A DNA stretch of 64,000 nucleotides from an uncultured Lachnospiraceae bacterium (GTDB lineage: Bacteria > Bacillota > Clostridia > Lachnospirales > Lachnospiraceae), in assembly GCA_930989745.1 (NCBI GenBank), contig CAKNMY010000003.1, positions 1-64,000 of the forward strand, given 5' to 3'. Of this stretch, positions 9,011 to 18,144 are shown piece after piece. A model generated the notes under the pieces. The model worked only from the letters and a program-made list of their open reading frames with translations. It had not been told where the DNA came from and did not search any database. Position numbers and translations under genes: made by a program. The number at the start of each line of letters is the position of its first letter. The first letter of the stretch is position 1.

Positions 9011-10813
9011 ATGGACTTGCATTTGCACGGCAGAAAGCTACTTTTTTCGCTTAAAAGACAGTTTCTTTTCATTATGATATTTCTTTTTGTATGTATCAGC
9101 CTGATTACCTCTTTTACCTGCATGGAATATATCCGGCTGCATACCCTTGTGGTACAGCAGAATATGGAATTGTATTCCTCTCAGCTTTCCCGCTCTGTCA
9201 GTGAAATGTACAAAATCTGCAGGAATATTGCCTATACGCTCTCCTACAATCAAATTCTCCAGGACTATCTGTCCACGGAGATTCCCTCAGAAAAATATGA
9301 AAGTTATAATCTAGCATATAACCAGCTTGTCAGCATGATGGAACTATCTCCTTATATCAAAGATATTGCTGTCATCAATGATTCCGGAAATACTATAGCT
9401 GTATACGGCGCATATGAAACTTATGCCTCGCTTCAGGACATCCCTGGTTTTACAGATAATTCCCTGCATTCTCTGGGTAGAACTTCTGTGGAAAATACTG
9501 ACTGCCAAATTCTTGGGATGCCCGTATATCATCTGGAAAGCAACACTCCCCTGCGCATAGGCACTTTATTTCTCGCCATTGACATTGATGCCTTTTTCCT
9601 GGAAAATCCCCCTACAGACACTGATTATATTCCCAGCTATCTTCTGACTGACAGTGCAGGGAACATCATTTACGGGAAACAGCAATATTATGACGCTGTC
9701 TCATCATCAGAAAAGAAAGAGGAGCTTTCGATAGGCTCACATACTTACTATGTCAATCAGTACACGCTGTCAATCGTGGACAGTACCTTTTATATGTTCA
9801 TCAGCAAAGACGCCTTTACTTCTGCCGGCAACCGGATTGCCACGCTTCAGCTTGGATGTATGGGACTTCTTCTTCTGGTTGTGAGCCTCGTCATGTTCCA
9901 GATTTACAGACCGCTGATAAACTCCCTGCAGAAACTTACTCATTTTATGTTGGAAATTACAAATGGGAATCAGCAGAACTACAAGAACGGCATCAAAATC
10001 AGCCAGGGGTTTATCGGTTCCACTGAAATTCAGGAAATCACGAATGCCTTCAACGCCATGCTTCTGCATACATATGATCTGAATCATACGATATTTGAAA
10101 ATTACACACATATGTATGAGATGGAAATTAATAATAAAAAGACGGAGATTGCCTATCTGAGGAGTCAGATTAACCCGCACTTTCTGTACAATACCCTGAC
10201 TATGATCTGTGGAATGGCATCCTCCAGTATGGAGCAGGAGATTATTGACACCGCAAATTCTTTATCTGCGATTTTCCGCTACAGCATCAAGGGAGAAGAC
10301 ATGGTAACGCTTCGCGATGAAATGGAAATTGTACGCTCTTATCTGAAGATACAGACGTACCGTTTTGAAGATCGTTTTACAATCACTTACGATCTTCCGG
10401 AAGAATCTCTGAAGTGTCTGATCCCCAAAATGGTAATCCAGCCTATTGTGGAAAACGCCATTGTGCACGGACTTGAACCAAGTCTCAAGCCTGGACGCCT
10501 TGTCATCGGAGCAGGCAGAAACCCGGATAAGGGGTATCTTGCCATATGGATTTTCGATACCGGAATTGGTATGAAGCCAGAGAAGCTGCAGCAGATCCGA
10601 GATGCGATTCAGGCGCCTGTGCACATCTCCGCTCATACAATTATGGACTCATACAGCTACATGGATTCGAAACACCATGACAGCATCGGTATCCTGAATG
10701 TAAACAGCCGTATGATCTTATATTTTGGCATGGATTACTCTCTCATTCTTGATTCTGAGGAAGGTGTGGGAACAAACGTACAGCTTCGGATTCCTTATCG
10801 CACGAAACCATAA
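9011..10813 (+). CDS. YesM-type sensor histidine kinase
   Basis: 600 residues. A first membrane helix (about 18-38), a long extracellular sensor region (about 40-275), a second helix (about 275-300), a HAMP-like linker, then the LytS/YesM His_kinase domain with the phosphorylated histidine in QINPHFLYN (His390), followed by a HATPase with N-box ENAIVHG and G-box FDTGIGM. It should sense a carbohydrate outside the cell, or the neighbouring lipoprotein, and phosphorylate the AraC-type regulator encoded next. The start is ATG 9011 after AAAGGAAGAG. It is first in a three-gene run with that regulator and a binding lipoprotein. Confidence 0.93.
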   Translation: MDLHLHGRKLLFSLKRQFLFIMIFLFVCISLITSFTCMEYIRLHTLVVQQNMELYSSQLSRSVSEMYKICRNIAYTLSYNQILQDYLSTEIPSEKYESYNLAYNQLVSMMELSPYIKDIAVINDSGNTIAVYGAYETYASLQDIPGFTDNSLHSLGRTSVENTDCQILGMPVYHLESNTPLRIGTLFLAIDIDAFFLENPPTDTDYIPSYLLTDSAGNIIYGKQQYYDAVSSSEKKEELSIGSHTYYVNQYTLSIVDSTFYMFISKDAFTSAGNRIATLQLGCMGLLLLVVSLVMFQIYRPLINSLQKLTHFMLEITNGNQQNYKNGIKISQGFIGSTEIQEITNAFNAMLLHTYDLNHTIFENYTHMYEMEINNKKTEIAYLRSQINPHFLYNTLTMICGMASSSMEQEIIDTANSLSAIFRYSIKGEDMVTLRDEMEIVRSYLKIQTYRFEDRFTITYDLPEESLKCLIPKMVIQPIVENAIVHGLEPSLKPGRLVIGAGRNPDKGYLAIWIFDTGIGMKPEKLQQIRDAIQAPVHISAHTIMDSYSYMDSKHHDSIGILNVNSRMILYFGMDYSLILDSEEGVGTNVQLRIPYRTKP

Positions 10814-10850
10814 ACCCAAACAGTTATCACAGGAAAAGGAGACTTCAGTT

Positions 10851-11681
10851 ATGTATCAAGCAATTATTATCGATGACGAAAAATGGGTGATTAAAAGTCT
10901 AATCGCAACTATAGAAGATCAGAACTATTTTGAAATCGTGGGTGAGTTTTACGACGGCGTTTCTGCGTTGTCCTATATTCAGGAACATAAGCCGGATCTG
11001 GCATTTATTGACGTGCAGCTTCCAGGCATGAACGGTCTGGAAGTTCTCCAGGCGGCAAAGCAGGAAAATCTCTCTACCCTCTTCATAGTTATCAGCGGTC
11101 ATGCAGAATTTGCATATGCCCAGAAAGCTTTATTTCACAATGCCATCAGCTACTGCTTGAAGCCCTTTTCCAGAAATGAATTGATGGATTCCATGCAGAA
11201 AGCATATCAGCTTCTTGAAAAGAGGACGAATGTTTCCCCCGCATCACAGTCCGAAGAGGAATCCGAGGATGAGACTGCAGATCTAAACATGCCCGGATTA
11301 GAAAGCGGATTTATTCCCCCGGACCGTCTGCAGGTGAATAATAAATCCGTCTGCTCCATGCTGGATTATATTGCCTCTCACTATACAGAGGATATCTCGA
11401 TTCAGATTCTTGCGGATCTGACCTGTATAACCCCAAATTATGCCAGTCAGCTTTTCAAGGAGGAAACAGGCTTCACCTTCAGCAGCTATCTGACTAATCT
11501 GCGTATGTATTACGCCTCCAGGCTGCTTCGAAACACAGATATGCAAATTTTTATGGTTGCAAATCAAGTTGGCTATAAGGACTATTTCTATTTTGCCAAG
11601 GTTTTTAAAAAATTTACCGGATATACTCCTAGCGCTTACCGAAACATGTTTCCGGCCTCCGCAGGAAGAAAGGAGTACTGA
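10851..11681 (+). CDS. YesN-type response regulator, receiver plus AraC HTH
   Basis: 276 residues from ATG 10851, which follows AAAAGGAGACTTC. An upstream in-frame start at 10725 lies inside the kinase gene and lacks support. The receiver domain has the acidic pair IIIDDE and the phosphorylation site FIDVQLPGMNG (Asp54). A variable linker around 125-170 is rich in Ser/Glu. The C-terminal 100 residues form the AraC double helix-turn-helix, with ISIQILADLTCITPNYASQL and the closing signature VGYKDYFYFAKVFKKFTGYT. It probably activates the divergent transport and glycosidase genes. The stop codon overlaps the start of the next lipoprotein gene by one base (TGATG). Confidence 0.93.
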   Translation: MYQAIIIDDEKWVIKSLIATIEDQNYFEIVGEFYDGVSALSYIQEHKPDLAFIDVQLPGMNGLEVLQAAKQENLSTLFIVISGHAEFAYAQKALFHNAISYCLKPFSRNELMDSMQKAYQLLEKRTNVSPASQSEEESEDETADLNMPGLESGFIPPDRLQVNNKSVCSMLDYIASHYTEDISIQILADLTCITPNYASQLFKEETGFTFSSYLTNLRMYYASRLLRNTDMQIFMVANQVGYKDYFYFAKVFKKFTGYTPSAYRNMFPASAGRKEY

Positions 11682-13303
11682 TGAAAATATACAGAGTATT
11701 AATATCCGCCGCTCTGTTGGTTCTGTGCTCTGCTATGCTGTGCAGCTGCGGCTTCTATACCCGTGACACACAGAATGACGAAGAGGATATATGCACCATC
11801 AGCTTTGGTTACTGGGATATAGACAGCATGCAGAACGCTTCTTCACCAGATGGCATCACACAGTATCTTGAAAAAAAGTTTGGATTTCGCGCCTGTGCCC
11901 AATCCTTTAACTGGAGTACCTATAAACAGCAGTATCAGATCCTTGCCGCTACAGGAGATCTTCCTGATGTTTTCACAACCGTACTGCTCTCTTCTAATGA
12001 CGCAGATGATACTGCACTGTTTAATCAAATGGTAGATACCCGCGCTATTCGTCCCCTTCCAGATGATCTGTCCGATTACCCCAATCTGGAACGTCTCTTT
12101 TCGGAATACAATTATCTGCAGCATGCAGACGGAAATTTTTATGCTATACCGCATCCTCTGTTCACGGAGACCATTCTATCAAGTTCCGATGCCGCTCTGC
12201 TGGTTCGCAGAGACTGGATGAACGCCCTCGGAATTGATGATCCGCAGACTATGGAAGAATTTATAAATATGGTGTCCGCATTTGCTTCTCAAGATCCGGA
12301 CGGTAACGGAATTGACGATACGGCGGGCTACAATGTCAACAGTCTGGCGGCACTTGGAAAATGGGTGATGCTCGGAATCGCTCCGGAATGCAACGTATAT
12401 TCCTGGATTCAAGCTTCCGACGGTACGTATTGTCCTGCCTGGATGACAGAAGATTTCCGAAATGTTGTCACCGCATATCGGGATCTGTATGCATCCGGCG
12501 GCCTGGATCCTGATTTCTACGCTAAAAATCCATCAGCGGTGGTGGATGATTTTGTCTCCGGACGTCTGGGCGCTCTGGAATATAAATCGTCCGCCTCGGC
12601 ACTGGCAGAGCTGAAAGATCTATGGGATTCAAAAAATGAACTTCCCTTTGCCGATTGTGTGGATGTGCTTCCCATATTCCCAGCTCCCGATGGCATCCGC
12701 TACAGCAATTCCAGCAATACTTTCTGGTCAGAAACGTATATCAGTGCCTCTGTCTCAGATGAAGAAATGGATATTATTCTCCGGCTTATGGATTATCTTC
12801 TCTCCGAAGAAGGTATCGCACTGTATAGCCAGGGAATTGAGGGAATTGACTATACAGTTTCAGAAGACGGCACACCTGTTTCTCTTATTACTGATCAAAA
12901 CGCTCCTCATGTGATGGCTCTGTTGAAAAAATATCCCTCTGTGGAGCTCTGGTCCAATATTGCCAACTGTGGATGGGATGCCTCCCACTTTGAAGATACG
13001 CCTATAACCCGTTTTCTGTACGGAGAGGACTGTGTAAAGCTTGCAAAAAAATCGTTGGATTTCTGCCGGAATCATACGGTCCAAGTGCAGCGTCCCTATG
13101 CGTTTCTCACTTTTCCCAAAGAAAGTTCCTCCTATGGAACAAATGCTTTTCAGTCTTTTATCCAATGCATTATCGGAGGGAACGATCCTTTATCCATGTG
13201 GGACGCTTCCCTGGACTCACTGCGCAGCCAGGGACTGGAATCCTATGTGCAGCGGCAGAATCAGCTGTATATGGATTTCCGTACCATCCGGGGTCATATG
13301 TAA
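11681..13303 (+). CDS. second extracellular solute-binding lipoprotein, coupled to the two-component genes
   Basis: 540 residues. The signal peptide ends in the lipobox MLCSC (Cys near residue 24). The rest resembles family 1 sugar-binding proteins: GYWDIDSMQNASSPDG, then DLPDVFTTVLLSS, VRRDWMNALGIDDPQTMEEF and a calcium-loop-like DPDGNGIDDTAGY. The ATG overlaps the stop of the response-regulator gene, so translation is coupled. No permease genes follow. Binding proteins placed with YesM/YesN genes without a transporter may serve as the ligand-binding partner of the kinase; it could also feed the transporter encoded at 6870-8747. The choice is unresolved from sequence. Confidence 0.88.
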   Translation: MKIYRVLISAALLVLCSAMLCSCGFYTRDTQNDEEDICTISFGYWDIDSMQNASSPDGITQYLEKKFGFRACAQSFNWSTYKQQYQILAATGDLPDVFTTVLLSSNDADDTALFNQMVDTRAIRPLPDDLSDYPNLERLFSEYNYLQHADGNFYAIPHPLFTETILSSSDAALLVRRDWMNALGIDDPQTMEEFINMVSAFASQDPDGNGIDDTAGYNVNSLAALGKWVMLGIAPECNVYSWIQASDGTYCPAWMTEDFRNVVTAYRDLYASGGLDPDFYAKNPSAVVDDFVSGRLGALEYKSSASALAELKDLWDSKNELPFADCVDVLPIFPAPDGIRYSNSSNTFWSETYISASVSDEEMDIILRLMDYLLSEEGIALYSQGIEGIDYTVSEDGTPVSLITDQNAPHVMALLKKYPSVELWSNIANCGWDASHFEDTPITRFLYGEDCVKLAKKSLDFCRNHTVQVQRPYAFLTFPKESSSYGTNAFQSFIQCIIGGNDPLSMWDASLDSLRSQGLESYVQRQNQLYMDFRTIRGHM

Positions 13304-13373
13304 TATCTCCATGTATCAGTCGTGAAATTTCCATATTTTCTTATGGTATTTTCCATGTTTCTTCCTGCTGTTT

Positions 13374-13390
13374 TTAAGTACAATACTTAA
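13374..13390. promoter_or_regulatory. 7-3-7 inverted repeat before the esterase/fucosidase genes
   Basis: TTAAGTA-CAA-TACTTAA is a perfect inverted repeat 41 bases before the ATG at 13431. Its left half shares AAGTACA with the AAAGTACAGG boxes at 8889-8985, so the same regulator might act here. No confident -35/-10 pair was found in 13304-13430, which otherwise contains two TTTCCAT repeats. Confidence 0.45.
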
Positions 13391-13430
13391 TCATAGATCT
13401 TTTTTACAGAAACAGGAGGAAATCATATAT

Positions 13431-14825
13431 ATGCATGGCATTACACTCACCCACGCTCCAGCAGACTGGGAAGTCCTCCAGCAGACAGACGGAGCCGCAG
13501 AGGTTACACTGAAAGGATCTTATGTAGTTCATCCCGCCGCAGTTGAAGTCGGCGTCGAGCATGTCCGTCCCGTCTTCCGGGTCATGCGGGAATCAGATAA
13601 TACCTGCGTTATCCCCTGGACTGAAATGAATCACGCCACGAACGAAGATTTTTCCGGAACGTTTATCCACAGCTTTTCTCTTCCCGCCGGCGGGCTGTAC
13701 AGGATCGATACCAGTCTGGAAACAAAGAGCATTGTTCCGGAACTGACCTGGATGTATCGGGGGGACTGCGTGCTCCACCTGGGTGTAGGCAATCTCTTTA
13801 TCATCGCAGGACAGTCCAATGCTTCCGGATACAGCAGAGATTATGCGTTCGATCCACCGTCACTTGACGTACATCTCTTTCGAAACCGCAGCCGCTGGGA
13901 TCTCGCGTCCCATCCCATGAACGAGAGTACCCTGGCAGGCTCCCTGCCCAATGAGGAGATGGGCATTCCAGGGATTTCTCCCTATCTGTCCTTCGGACGA
14001 AATTTCGCCACATTATCTGGATGCCCTGTCGGGCTTATCCAGACCTCTCTGGGCGGATCTCCTCTCTCCCGTTGGCTGCCGGACGGCGGAGATTTATATG
14101 GCAACCTGATCGACAAAATCCATCTCACCGGTGGAAAATACGCAGGTATACTCTGGTATCAGGGATGTTCTGATACAACTCCGGAATATGCCTTTTCCTA
14201 TAAGAGCCGTTTCACGGAGTTTGTCAGCGCGGTCCGCAAAGCGGTGGGTTACGAAATCCCATTTTTCACCTTCCAGCTCAACCGGCAGATCGGCGGACTC
14301 CACGATGGCTGCTGGGGTGCGGTTCGCGAGGCACAGCGCCAGGCAGCTAGGGATCTTTCCGAAGTCTATATACTTCCTACTACCAACTGCGCGCTCTCTG
14401 ACGGTATTCACAACAGTGCGCACGCCAATGTTATGCTTGGAGAAAAGCTCTCCCATCTCTGTGCCCATGTTCTGCTTGGAGCTCAGGAATTCTTTGCTCC
14501 TGAACTTATCGGCACGGAGCTGGTGTCCGCGACAGTTCTGAAGCTTACCTTTTCTCATATGGCGCTGGGATTTACCATCTATTCCGGAAGCGGAAAAGAC
14601 AGCGGATTTTATCTCGAGGACGAGGACGGTGAAATATTGATCACCGAGCTTCACAGCTCCCGGGAAGAAAAAAATTCACTGCGTCTTTTCCTGGAAAGGA
14701 TGCCGGGGAGAAACACCAAACTCTCATTCTGCTGGGAAGCGGATCCTACAAGGATTCCCCCGACAGACGAGGTTACTTATCTTCCTCCCCTTTCTTTTTA
14801 TCAGCTTCCCATTCTAGAACAATAG
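13431..14825 (+). CDS. SGNH-type acetylesterase (sialate O-acetylesterase/SASA-like)
   Basis: 464 residues, no signal peptide. The catalytic serine block is IIAGQSNASGYS (around residue 128). A second block, GILWYQGCSDTTPEYAFSYK, and the Asp-His block SDGIHNSAHANVMLGEKL complete the SASA pattern of carbohydrate esterases that remove O-acetyl groups from sugars. N- and C-terminal beta regions flank the core. Start ATG 13431 follows GGAGGAAATC. It precedes the GH29 fucosidase by 27 bases, so the pair probably deacetylates and trims an imported acetylated oligosaccharide. The exact sugar is not predictable. Confidence 0.82.
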   Translation: MHGITLTHAPADWEVLQQTDGAAEVTLKGSYVVHPAAVEVGVEHVRPVFRVMRESDNTCVIPWTEMNHATNEDFSGTFIHSFSLPAGGLYRIDTSLETKSIVPELTWMYRGDCVLHLGVGNLFIIAGQSNASGYSRDYAFDPPSLDVHLFRNRSRWDLASHPMNESTLAGSLPNEEMGIPGISPYLSFGRNFATLSGCPVGLIQTSLGGSPLSRWLPDGGDLYGNLIDKIHLTGGKYAGILWYQGCSDTTPEYAFSYKSRFTEFVSAVRKAVGYEIPFFTFQLNRQIGGLHDGCWGAVREAQRQAARDLSEVYILPTTNCALSDGIHNSAHANVMLGEKLSHLCAHVLLGAQEFFAPELIGTELVSATVLKLTFSHMALGFTIYSGSGKDSGFYLEDEDGEILITELHSSREEKNSLRLFLERMPGRNTKLSFCWEADPTRIPPTDEVTYLPPLSFYQLPILEQ

Positions 14826-14852
14826 TCAAAAATAACAGGAGGAAATTCTACT

Positions 14853-16280
14853 ATGAATGATATGTATACTATGAACTGGAATCAGCTGCAACGTCCAATA
14901 CCGGAATGGTTTTCAGAGGCAAAATTTGGTATTTTTATTCATTGGGGACCCTATTCTGTTCCCGCCTTTAAGGACGAATGGTATTCCCGGCATATGTATT
15001 CCAAGGGGATGCCCCACAACATTCATCACGAAAAAACATACGGCAGCCTGAAAGACTTCGGCTATAAAGACTTTTATCCTATGATGACCGGAGCGAAATT
15101 TGACCCAGAGGAATGGGCGGACCTGATCGTGCACTCCGGCGCACGTTACGCGGGTCCGGTGTCTGAACATTGCGACAACTTCTCTCTCTGGGACAGTTCC
15201 GTCAATCCTGTCAACAGCGTCAATTACGGTCCGCACCGCGACGTAGTCGGAGAGTGTTTTTCTGCTCTTCGCAAACGTGGCATCCGAACGCTCGCTACTT
15301 TTCATCATCAATGGCTCTGGGGCTGGTTTATGTCCACAGATCCGGACGCAGACGTCTATGATCCGAAAAATGAACTCTATTATGGCCCGGCTCTTCCTCT
15401 GGAAACCAACCGCTATGATCCCTGGCGTTACCCGGATGAAAAATTCTGCAGGATATGGCGCGAAAAAGTCAGAGAAGTAGTTGAAAAGTATTCCCCCGAT
15501 GCCTTGTATTTTGACAGCCGCACCTTTATCATCCGTGAGGAAGACCGCTTCCGTATGGCAGAACATTTTTACCGCCACATACCGAATGGAATCCTGACCT
15601 ATAAACAGGAAGATTTTCCCGCCGATATAGGCATATGCGATCTGGAGAGGGGAAGATTCTCTGAGCCCAAATCCTTTGCATGGCAGTCCGATGACCGTCT
15701 TGAGGACAACATTACCTGGTGTATGGTACAGGAGCCGCGCTACCGTAGCGCTACTAATGTTATTCATCAACTCTGTGACATTGTCTCAAAAAACGGGAAC
15801 CTACTTCTAAATGTAGGTCCTTACGCTGATGGCTCCTTCCATCCTGATGCGGTAAAAGAACTTTATGCCATCGGTGACTGGCTGAAGATTAACGGTGAAG
15901 CCATCTACGGAACTCACCCCTATAAGGCTGCAATGGAAGGGCCCACCTATATAAAAGACGTAAATTATGATGTATCCAAAATTCAGGAACAGCTTGCCAC
16001 AGGTGAGGAATCGCAGGTTGAACAGCAACTCCTAACGTCCAGGGACTTTCGCTTTACCTCACGGGACAACTCCCTCTATGTCATTGCCATGGGCTGGCCA
16101 CAGGACGGAGATTGGAAAATCCGAACCCTGAAATCCGGTACGGAAGAAATTTCCTCCGTCTCTCTGCTTGGTTCCCGCGAGCCGCTTCATTTCACCCAGA
16201 CACCGGAGGCACTGATCGTTCACGCTCCGTCGGAAAAGCCTTGCAATCATGCCTATGCTCTGAAGCTTTCCATAAAATAG
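14853..16280 (+). CDS. alpha-L-fucosidase, GH29
   Basis: 475 residues with the GH29 hallmarks: WFSEAKFGIFIHWGPYSVPA at the N-terminus, GARYAGPVSEHCDNFSLWDS (the classical KHHDGF block is altered to SEHCDNF), and ALYFDSR holding the nucleophile aspartate. NGNLLLNVGPYADG closes the barrel, and a small C-terminal beta domain follows. It should hydrolyse alpha-L-fucosides with retention. There is no signal peptide. Ribosome site AGGAGGAAATTCT precedes ATG 14853. The change of KHHDGF to SEHCDNF affects substrate-contacting histidines, so specificity may differ from classical fucosidases. Confidence 0.9.
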   Translation: MNDMYTMNWNQLQRPIPEWFSEAKFGIFIHWGPYSVPAFKDEWYSRHMYSKGMPHNIHHEKTYGSLKDFGYKDFYPMMTGAKFDPEEWADLIVHSGARYAGPVSEHCDNFSLWDSSVNPVNSVNYGPHRDVVGECFSALRKRGIRTLATFHHQWLWGWFMSTDPDADVYDPKNELYYGPALPLETNRYDPWRYPDEKFCRIWREKVREVVEKYSPDALYFDSRTFIIREEDRFRMAEHFYRHIPNGILTYKQEDFPADIGICDLERGRFSEPKSFAWQSDDRLEDNITWCMVQEPRYRSATNVIHQLCDIVSKNGNLLLNVGPYADGSFHPDAVKELYAIGDWLKINGEAIYGTHPYKAAMEGPTYIKDVNYDVSKIQEQLATGEESQVEQQLLTSRDFRFTSRDNSLYVIAMGWPQDGDWKIRTLKSGTEEISSVSLLGSREPLHFTQTPEALIVHAPSEKPCNHAYALKLSIK

Positions 16281-16308
16281 AATTGTTTCATATCGGGAGG
16301 ACAAGACA

Positions 16309-17346
16309 ATGAACAGTATTGAACGTTTTTACGCCACCATCAACCGTGAGACCGTGGACCGCCCAGCCGCATGGCTGGGAATGCCGGATATGCACTCTCA
16401 GCCCGCGCTCTTTGAATACTATGGCGTACACAGTCTGCATGAATTAAAACTTGCAATCGGCGACGATTTCTACGCCGTGGATGTTCCGTACCTCTCTCCC
16501 AGCGCAAACGCCATTTTTGCTGCTTTCGACTGGTATATGGACGGAAATGTGGATGCCGAGGAGCGTACGCTGACTGCGGACGGCTGCTTTAAGGACGCAG
16601 AAGAGCCTGAGGATCTTGCTTTTTTCGACTGGCCTGACCCTTCAAAATACATTGATCCCGAGGAATGCCGCCGCCGTGTGAGCATGGCACCCAAAGATAA
16701 GGCTGTACTCGGCATGATGTGGTCCGCCCATTTTCAGGACACCTGCGCTGCGTTCGGCATGGAGACAGCTCTCATGAATATGATCGCAAACTCTGAGATC
16801 TATGACGCGGTCAATGAAAAAGTCCTGCAGTTCTATCTGAAAGCGAATGAGATCTTCTATGAAGCCACGAAAGGACGGCTCAACGCCGTGCTGATCGGAA
16901 ATGATATGGGAAGCCAGCGCGGGCTTATGATCTCCCCAGAGATGGTCCGCAGATTTGTCATTCCGGGCTGCCGCCGTCTTGTGGAACAGGCACACAGCTA
17001 TGGGCTGAAGGTCATTTATCACTCCTGCGGCTCCATCCTCGACATCATTCCTGATCTGATCGAAGCCGGCGTGGATGCGATCCATCCCATTCAGGCACTC
17101 GCCGCCGGTATGGATGCCCGCAATCTGAAAGAAAAATTCGAAGGCAAAGTGTCTTTCTGCGGAGGCGTTGACACACAGGATCTCCTGGTGCACCACTCCC
17201 CTGCAGAAGTCCGGGCAAAGGTGAAAGAGCTGCGGGAACTCTTCCCCACAGGACTGATCATCTCTCCCAGCCATGAGGCGATCATGCCGGATGTACCGCC
17301 GGAAAATATCCGCGCATTATTTGAGGAGAGTTCCCTTGTCTATTGA
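16309..17346 (+). CDS. URO-D family protein, corrinoid-methyltransferase-like
   Basis: 345 residues of the uroporphyrinogen decarboxylase fold: RPAAWLG near the start, LIGNDMGSQRGLMISPEM in the middle, and SPSHEAIMPDVPPENI near the end, typical of URO-D/MtaA relatives. It carries a His-x-Cys (IYHSCGSI) and a later Cys (VSFCGGVD), the zinc-ligand pattern of methylcobamide methyltransferases in this family rather than of true HemE. No heme genes are nearby. It follows the fucosidase gene by 28 bases with a GGGAGG site. A role in handling methyl groups from methylated sugars is conceivable but unproven; many glycosidase operons hold uncharacterised URO-D proteins. Confidence 0.8.
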   Translation: MNSIERFYATINRETVDRPAAWLGMPDMHSQPALFEYYGVHSLHELKLAIGDDFYAVDVPYLSPSANAIFAAFDWYMDGNVDAEERTLTADGCFKDAEEPEDLAFFDWPDPSKYIDPEECRRRVSMAPKDKAVLGMMWSAHFQDTCAAFGMETALMNMIANSEIYDAVNEKVLQFYLKANEIFYEATKGRLNAVLIGNDMGSQRGLMISPEMVRRFVIPGCRRLVEQAHSYGLKVIYHSCGSILDIIPDLIEAGVDAIHPIQALAAGMDARNLKEKFEGKVSFCGGVDTQDLLVHHSPAEVRAKVKELRELFPTGLIISPSHEAIMPDVPPENIRALFEESSLVY

Positions 17347-17399
17347 CATCTCTGCCAATCTGCAGTACAATATAACAGTGATATATAACATCGTTATAT
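17343..17399 (+). promoter_or_regulatory. promoter and operator of the TetR gene
   Basis: TTGACA (17343-17348) and TACAAT (17366-17371) are separated by exactly 17 bases, a near-consensus sigma-A promoter overlapping the stop codon of the URO-D gene. A perfect inverted repeat ATATAAC-ATC-GTTATAT (17383-17399) covers the expected start region of the transcript, which fits autorepression by the TetR protein. Confidence 0.75.
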
Positions 17400-17413
17400 C
17401 AGAGGGAGAATAT

Positions 17414-18031
17414 ATGCCGACAGAACATCTGACAACACTCGAACGCATCCATCGGGCTGCCAGAGCGGAATTTCTGGAGAAAGGCTTTGCCCGAGCCTCC
17501 CTGCGCAGCATCGTCAGATCGCTGGGGATGACTACCGGCGCTTTCTATGGCTACTACAAGAGCAAGGAAGATCTCTTTGAGGCGCTCGTGGGAACTCATT
17601 ACCGCTATCTGCTGGGACGCTTTCAAAAAGCCCAGGATGAATTTGCCGCCCTCCCCCGCGCCCTGCAGCCGGAAGTAATGAGCGATATTTCCGGAGTGTG
17701 CATGTACGATATGCTGCATTACGCATACGATCATCTGGAAGAGTGCAAGCTTTTGCTCTGCGCCTCAGAGGGCACTCCCTTTGCCGGTTTTATTGATGAG
17801 CTGGTGGAGATTGAGGTAAACAGCACCCATGCATACCAGGAAGTTCTGAACAGTCTGGGACGCCCTTCGCCGAAGATTGATCCGCAGCTGGAGCATATCC
17901 TGATCACAGGAATGTTCCATACCTTCTTTGAGCTGATCGTTCACGAGATGCCGCTTGCGGACGCAGAGAACTATGTCACGGAAATGCGGGCGTTTTATAC
18001 CGCCGGATGGATGAAAATTATGGGGCAGTGA
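17414..18031 (+). CDS. TetR/AcrR family transcriptional regulator
   Basis: 205 residues from ATG 17414; an in-frame upstream start at 17273 lies inside the URO-D gene and has no ribosome site. The N-terminal TetR helix-turn-helix is clear: RIHRAARAEFLEKGFARASL, then IVRSLGMTTGAFYGYYKSKE. The remaining 140 residues form a ligand-binding helical domain that cannot be assigned. It precedes two ABC half-transporter genes, a common Firmicute arrangement, and probably represses itself through the 17383-17399 repeat. Whether it also controls the ABC genes is not certain because they have their own candidate promoter at 18037. Confidence 0.9.
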   Translation: MPTEHLTTLERIHRAARAEFLEKGFARASLRSIVRSLGMTTGAFYGYYKSKEDLFEALVGTHYRYLLGRFQKAQDEFAALPRALQPEVMSDISGVCMYDMLHYAYDHLEECKLLLCASEGTPFAGFIDELVEIEVNSTHAYQEVLNSLGRPSPKIDPQLEHILITGMFHTFFELIVHEMPLADAENYVTEMRAFYTAGWMKIMGQ

Positions 18032-18036
18032 TGCTC

Positions 18037-18070
18037 TATAATTTTTCCTCTTTGGTTAGTTTTAACTAAC
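18037..18070 (+). promoter_or_regulatory. -10 box and 7-2-7 inverted repeat before ABC genes
   Basis: TATAAT (18037-18042) is followed by GTTAGTT-TT-AACTAAC (18055-18070), a perfect inverted repeat placed just after the likely transcript start. The sequence differs from the TetR operator candidate at 17383, so a second regulator is implied. The TTAGT...ACTAA form resembles sites of metal-responsive DtxR/MntR-type repressors; that comparison is tentative. No good -35 was found. Confidence 0.5.
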
Positions 18071-18144
18071 GCAAATCGCGGATATTCGAAGATATGCCTG
18101 ATATCTTCCATATCATATATCTCATCATAAAGGAGGAGTTCTTT

